Below, one piece after another: positions 59,756 to 64,000 of a stretch of 64,000 nt of DNA. Source of the DNA: Burkholderia oklahomensis C6786 (GTDB lineage: Bacteria; Pseudomonadota; Gammaproteobacteria; Burkholderiales; Burkholderiaceae); assembly GCF_000959365.1 (NCBI RefSeq), contig NZ_CP009555.1, positions 3,534,001 through 3,598,000 of the forward strand, written 5' to 3'. The position numbers and the translations under genes were made by a program. Positions within the stretch are counted from its first letter, which is position 1; the number at the start of each line of letters is the position of its first letter. Under the pieces are notes generated by a model. That model did not search any database. It was not told the DNA's origin and was given only the letters and a program-made list of their open reading frames with translations.

Positions 59756-59843
59756 CGGCAAGCGCCGTGGCCGATGGAGCACGGCGCTTTTCTCTTTCGC
59801 GCGCGGCCGACGGCGGCGCGTTTGGCGTAAATTGGATCTATCG

Positions 59844-61148
59844 ATGCAATCCGAAGCTCAATCCCCACGCAGCAGTCAGATTTGTTCAACCGAGCCGGTG
59901 TTCGGCGGGCATGCGCCGCGGCGCGTGTCGCATGCGGTCGATGTCCGCTGGGGCGGAACGCTCGTGACGATCGGCGGCGCCGCGCCCGTGCGCGTGCAGT
60001 CGATGACGAACACCGACACGGCCGACGCGATCGGCACCGCGATCCAGGTGAAGGAGCTCGCGAACGCGGGCTCCGAGCTCGTGCGCATTACCGTGAACAC
60101 GCCCGAGGCGGCCGCCGCCGTGCCGGCGATTCGCGAGCAGCTCGACCGGATGGGCGTGTCGGTGCCGCTCGTCGGCGATTTCCACTACAACGGCCACCTG
60201 CTGTTGCGCGACCATCCCGGCTGTGCGGAGGCGCTGTCGAAGTACCGGATCAATCCGGGCAACGTCGGCCAGGGCGCGAAGCGCGATTCGCAGTTCGCGC
60301 AGATGATCGAAGCCGCGATCAAGTACGACAAGCCGGTGCGGATCGGCGTGAACTGGGGTAGCCTCGATCAGGATCTGCTCGCACGGATGATGGACGAGAA
60401 CGGCGCGCGCGCCGAGCCGTGGGAAGCGCAGAGCGTGATGTACGAGGCGCTGATCCAGTCGGCGATCGGCTCCGCCGAGCGTGCGGTCGAACTCGGCCTC
60501 GGCCGCGACAAGATCGTGCTGTCGTGCAAGGTGAGCGGCGTGCAGGACCTGATTGCCGTCTACCGCGAGCTCGCGCGCCGCTGCGGCTTCGCGCTGCACC
60601 TCGGCCTCACCGAGGCGGGCATGGGCTCGAAGGGCATCGTCGCGTCGACGGCCGCGATCGGCTTGCTGCTGCAGGAAGGAATCGGCGACACGATCCGCAT
60701 CTCGCTCACGCCGGAACCCGGCGCGCCGCGCACGGGCGAAGTGATCGTCGGCCAGGAGATCCTGCAGACGATGGGGCTGCGCTCGTTCGCGCCGATGGTC
60801 GTCGCCTGTCCGGGCTGCGGCCGCACGACGAGCACGCTGTTCCAGGAGCTCGCGCTGCGGATCCAGACGTATCTGCGCGAGCAGATGCCCGAGTGGCGCA
60901 AGGCGTATCCGGGCGTCGAGAAGATGAACGTCGCGGTGATGGGCTGCATCGTCAACGGCCCGGGCGAGTCGAAGCACGCGAACATCGGCATCAGCCTGCC
61001 GGGCTCGGGCGAGAACCCGGCCGCGCCCGTGTTCGTCGACGGCCAGAAAGTGAAGACGCTGCGCGGCGAGCACATCGCGGAAGAATTCCAGCAGATCGTG
61101 AGCGACTACGTCGCGCGCACCTATGGCCGCGCCGCGGTCCAGAATTAA
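59844..61148 (+). CDS. ispG: 4-hydroxy-3-methylbut-2-en-1-yl diphosphate synthase (GcpE)
   Basis: 434 aa Fe-S enzyme of the MEP isoprenoid pathway. SMTNTDTAD in the TIM-barrel, [12 protein letters not shown], then the cluster motifs [16 protein letters not shown] and [16 protein letters not shown]. It is the proteobacterial form with an inserted segment near 290-340. It lies between rodZ and hisS. Confidence 0.96.
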   Translation: MQSEAQSPRSSQICSTEPVFGGHAPRRVSHAVDVRWGGTLVTIGGAAPVRVQSMTNTDTADAIGTAIQVKELANAGSELVRITVNTPEAAAAVPAIREQLDRMGVSVPLVGDFHYNGHLLLRDHPGCAEALSKYRINPGNVGQGAKRDSQFAQMIEAAIKYDKPVRIGVNWGSLDQDLLARMMDENGARAEPWEAQSVMYEALIQSAIGSAERAVELGLGRDKIVLSCKVSGVQDLIAVYRELARRCGFALHLGLTEAGMGSKGIVASTAAIGLLLQEGIGDTIRISLTPEPGAPRTGEVIVGQEILQTMGLRSFAPMVVACPGCGRTTSTLFQELALRIQTYLREQMPEWRKAYPGVEKMNVAVMGCIVNGPGESKHANIGISLPGSGENPAAPVFVDGQKVKTLRGEHIAEEFQQIVSDYVARTYGRAAVQN

Positions 61149-61167
61149 TTCGTCCACCGTATTTCAG

Positions 61168-62508
61168 ATGACAGAACAAAAGCGAAAGCTCGAGAAGCTG
61201 ACGGGCGTGAAGGGCATGAACGACATCCTCCCGCAGGATGCCGGCTTGTGGGAATTCTTCGAGGCGACCGTGAAGTCGCTGCTGCGCGCCTACGGCTATC
61301 AGAACATCCGTACGCCGATCGTCGAGCACACGCAGCTCTTCACGCGCGGCATCGGCGAAGTGACCGACATCGTCGAGAAGGAGATGTACAGCTTCGTCGA
61401 CGCGCTGAACGGCGAGAACCTCACGCTGCGTCCCGAGAACACCGCCGCCGTCGTGCGCGCGGCGATCGAGCACAACATGCTGTACGACGGGCCGAAGCGC
61501 CTGTGGTACGTCGGCCCGATGTTCCGTCACGAGCGTCCGCAGCGCGGCCGCTATCGCCAGTTCCACCAGGTCGGCGTCGAGGCGCTCGGCTTCGCGGGCC
61601 CGGACGCGGACGCGGAAATCATCATGATGTGCCAGCGCCTGTGGGACGATCTCGGCCTCACCGGCATCAAGCTCGAGATCAACTCGCTCGGTCTCGCCGA
61701 AGAGCGCGCCGCGCATCGCGTCGAGCTCATCAAGTATCTCGAGCAGCACGTCGCGCAGCTCGACGACGACGCGCAGCGCCGCCTCTACACGAACCCGCTG
61801 CGGGTGCTCGACACGAAGAATCCCGCGCTGCAGGAGATCGTGCAGAATGCGCCGAAGCTGATCGACTTCCTCGGCGACGCGTCGCGCGCGCACTTCGAAG
61901 GCCTGCAGAAGCTGCTGAAGGCGAACAACCTGCCGTTTACGATCAACCCGCGGCTCGTGCGCGGGCTCGACTACTACAACCTGACCGTGTTCGAGTGGGT
62001 GACCGACAAGCTCGGCGCGCAAGGCACGGTCGCCGCGGGCGGCCGCTACGATCCGCTGATCGAGCAATTGGGCGGCAAGCCGACCGCCGCGTGCGGGTGG
62101 GCGATGGGCGTCGAGCGCATTCTCGAGCTCCTGAAGGAAGAGAGCCTCGTGCCCGAGCAGGAAGGCGTCGACGTGTACGTCGTTCACCAAGGCGATGCGG
62201 CGCGCGAGCAGGCGTTCGTCGTCGCGGAGCGTCTGCGCGACACGGGCCTCGACGTGGTCCTTCACTGCAGCGCGGACGGCGCGGGCGCGAGCTTCAAGTC
62301 GCAGATGAAGCGCGCGGACGCGAGCGGCGCGGCGTTCGCGGTGATTTTCGGCGAAGACGAGATCGCGAACGGCACGGCGAGCGTGAAGCCGTTGCGCGGC
62401 ATGGGCGCCGAAGGCGAGAAGAACGTTCAGCAATCCGTGCCGGTCGAAAGCTTGACCGATTTTCTAATCAATGCGATGGTTGCAACCGCCGAAGACGGCG
62501 ACGACTGA
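61168..62508 (+). CDS. hisS: Histidyl-tRNA synthetase
   Basis: 446 aa class II synthetase. Motif 2 with [21 protein letters not shown], the histidine-specific [15 protein letters not shown] and motif 3 [19 protein letters not shown]-terminal anticodon domain (about 340-446). Starts [22 protein letters not shown], 19 bp after ispG. Confidence 0.98.
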   Translation: MTEQKRKLEKLTGVKGMNDILPQDAGLWEFFEATVKSLLRAYGYQNIRTPIVEHTQLFTRGIGEVTDIVEKEMYSFVDALNGENLTLRPENTAAVVRAAIEHNMLYDGPKRLWYVGPMFRHERPQRGRYRQFHQVGVEALGFAGPDADAEIIMMCQRLWDDLGLTGIKLEINSLGLAEERAAHRVELIKYLEQHVAQLDDDAQRRLYTNPLRVLDTKNPALQEIVQNAPKLIDFLGDASRAHFEGLQKLLKANNLPFTINPRLVRGLDYYNLTVFEWVTDKLGAQGTVAAGGRYDPLIEQLGGKPTAACGWAMGVERILELLKEESLVPEQEGVDVYVVHQGDAAREQAFVVAERLRDTGLDVVLHCSADGAGASFKSQMKRADASGAAFAVIFGEDEIANGTASVKPLRGMGAEGEKNVQQSVPVESLTDFLINAMVATAEDGDD

Positions 62509-62559
62509 TCGCGGCGCATCCGCAAGACAAAAGCGTGTACAGGAAGGAATCGCTAGGCG

Positions 62560-63189
62560 ATGAGTTATCACGACGAACAAGAATCGATTGAAAGCCTGAA
62601 GGCGTGGTGGGCCCGGTGGGGCAATCTGACGACCTGGATCGCGATCGCCGTCCTCGCCGCCGCCGCCGCCTGGAACGGCTGGAATTACTGGCAGCGGCAC
62701 CAGGCCGCGCAGGCGGCCGTGCTGTACGAGCAGGTGCAGCAGGCGGTCCAGTCGAACGACAAGGCGAAGGTCGCGCGCGTCGCGTCGGACATGGAAGACA
62801 AGTTCGGCGGCACCGCTTATGCGCAGATGACGGCGCTCGAAGCGGCGAAGGCGCTGTACGGCGCGGGCGACGCGGCGGGCGCGAAGGCGCAGCTGCAGTG
62901 GGCCGCCGATCACGCGAAGGACGACGAGTACAAGCAGATCGCGAAGCTGCGTCTCGCATCGCTGCTGCTCGACGAGAAGGCGTACGACGCCGGTCTCGCG
63001 CTGCTGTCGGGCACGCCGTCGGACGCGTTCAAGGGCATCGTCGCCGATCGCCGCGGCGATCTGCTCGCCGCGCAGGGCAAGAGCGACGACGCGCGCGCCG
63101 CGTACAAGCTCGCGCTCGATTCGCTGTCGAAGGACGACGCGTCCGCGCGCCAACTCGTGCAGTTCAAGCTGGACGCGCTCGGCGGTTGA
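62560..63189 (+). CDS. YfgM-like membrane-anchored tetratricopeptide protein
   Basis: 209 aa. Short cytoplasmic start, one membrane helix (about 22-42, WGNLTTWIAIAVLAAAAAWNG), then helical repeats of the TPR_21 type to the end. In E. coli YfgM works with PpiD at the Sec translocon. It lies between hisS and bamB, as in E. coli, which supports the assignment. Confidence 0.9.
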   Translation: MSYHDEQESIESLKAWWARWGNLTTWIAIAVLAAAAAWNGWNYWQRHQAAQAAVLYEQVQQAVQSNDKAKVARVASDMEDKFGGTAYAQMTALEAAKALYGAGDAAGAKAQLQWAADHAKDDEYKQIAKLRLASLLLDEKAYDAGLALLSGTPSDAFKGIVADRRGDLLAAQGKSDDARAAYKLALDSLSKDDASARQLVQFKLDALGG

Positions 63190-63232
63190 GCGCCCCCGCT
63201 CCGTTTTACAACTTAACTTTGCTTCGCTATCG

Positions 63233-64000
63233 ATGAATCTGCTGAAACGTTACGCTGCACCCGTTGCCTGCGCGGCGGCCGTCCTGGTTCTCGCGGCCTG
63301 TTCGTCAACGAAGGACGCGCGCCGCGTGCCGACGCCGCTCACCGAGTTCAAACCCGTGCTCGACGTGCAGCAGGTGTGGAAGGCGAGCGTCGGCAAGGGT
63401 GGCCGCTACTCGTTCTCTCCCGTCGCGGTGGGCGACGCGGTGTACGTCGCCGGCGCGAACGGTTCGGTCGAGAAGATCGACGCGAAGACGGGCCAGGAAA
63501 TCTGGCGCGCGAAAGTGGGCTCCGATCTGTCGGCGGGCGTCGGCAGCGACGGCAACCTGACCGCGGTCGGCGCGCTGAAGGGCGGCGTGTTCGTGCTCGG
63601 CCCGGACGGCAAGCTGCTGTGGAAGACGACCGTGCAGGGCGAGGTCTTCTCGCCGCCGCTCGTCGGCAACGGCCTCGTGATCGTGCGCACGATCGACGGC
63701 CAAGTGATCGCGTTCAACGCGCAGACGGGCGAGCAGAAGTGGGTCTACCGCAACCGCGCGGTGCCGCTCAACCTGCGCGTGTCGGCCGGCATGACGTTCG
63801 CCGGCGACGCAGCGGTGCTCGCGGGCTTCCCGGGCGGCGGTCTCGTCGCGCTGAACCTGCAGACGGGCGAGCCGTTCTGGCAGACGCCCGTGTCGTTCCC
63901 GAAGGGCGTGACCGAAGTCGAGCGGATCAACGACGTGACGGGCGCGCCGACGCTCGTCGGCGCCGAGACGTGCGCTGTGACGTTCCAGGGCCAGCTCGGC
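63233..64000 (+). CDS. bamB: Outer membrane assembly lipoprotein BamB (3' end outside the window)
   Basis: First 256 codons; the gene continues beyond 64000. Lipobox LAAC with Cys23. Beta-propeller PQQ-like repeats: VYVAGANGSVEKIDAKTGQEIW, GQVIAFNAQTGEQKW and GGLVALNLQTGEPFW. Part of the BAM complex that inserts beta-barrels. It follows yfgM by 43 bp, and der usually comes next. Confidence 0.94.
   Translation, partial: MNLLKRYAAPVACAAAVLVLAACSSTKDARRVPTPLTEFKPVLDVQQVWKASVGKGGRYSFSPVAVGDAVYVAGANGSVEKIDAKTGQEIWRAKVGSDLSAGVGSDGNLTAVGALKGGVFVLGPDGKLLWKTTVQGEVFSPPLVGNGLVIVRTIDGQVIAFNAQTGEQKWVYRNRAVPLNLRVSAGMTFAGDAAVLAGFPGGGLVALNLQTGEPFWQTPVSFPKGVTEVERINDVTGAPTLVGAETCAVTFQGQLG

Overview
The window looks like a chromosomal segment from a Burkholderia, most likely the B. 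pseudomallei/thailandensis group. The basis is the very high GC with strongly GC-biased third codon positions, protein sequences of Burkholderia type, and beta-proteobacterial gene orders (ffs-dnaX-ybaB-recR, surE-pcm-nlpD-rpoS, rlmN-rodZ-ispG-hisS-yfgM-bamB). The species cannot be fixed from sequence reading alone. I saw no transposase, integrase, tRNA, rRNA operon, CRISPR array or prophage. About 62 protein genes and one RNA gene are supported; the last gene runs off the right edge.

Layout. 0-4.2 kb (minus): an NlpC/P60 lipoprotein, a PIN-PhoH ATPase and the peroxiredoxin bcp. 4.2-11.5 kb (minus): a compact L-Ara4N lipid A modification operon, arnT-arnE-arnB-arnC-formyltransferase-dehydrogenase-arnD, in which the two halves of enterobacterial ArnA are separate genes. 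11.6-19 kb: a Mth938-like gene, then alaA-hom-thrC (alanine and threonine synthesis) and moeA-moaD-moaE (molybdenum cofactor). 19.3-20.5 kb: a truncated haemoglobin divergent from nsrR. 20.7-24.6 kb: clpB with a clear heat-shock promoter, yidB, and a ComEA-like helix-hairpin-helix protein.

25.3-34.6 kb is the most accessory-looking part. A MerR regulator overlaps a carboxymuconolactone-decarboxylase-like gene. Next comes an acetoin catabolism locus: acoR faces acoX-SDR-acoA-acoB-acoC plus a dedicated second-type lipA, with large palindromes and a sigma-54 promoter in the divergent region. 34.7-41.5 kb (minus): a MATE exporter coupled to a GT39-like membrane glycosyltransferase, ribosomal protein L31 type B, an MtfA peptidase, and a MerR-MFS efflux pair.

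41.6-64 kb is housekeeping: rho, trxA, 4.5S RNA, dnaX-ybaB-recR, a CoA-transferase, surE-pcm-nlpD-rpoS (phosphatase, protein repair, cell separation, stationary-phase sigma factor), an exonuclease, an EEP-fold hydrolase, rlmD, a BI-1/YccA protein, ndk, rlmN, rodZ, ispG, hisS, a YfgM-like protein and the start of bamB.

The strongest non-coding observations are the sigma-32 promoter of clpB; the aco palindromes with a canonical -24/-12 element; a 20-bp perfect palindrome exactly filling a 19-bp MerR-type spacer region; a half-conserved NsrR site; two phase-coherent heptamer repeat arrays whose units resemble each other; and a 25-bp-stem hairpin between thrC and moeA.
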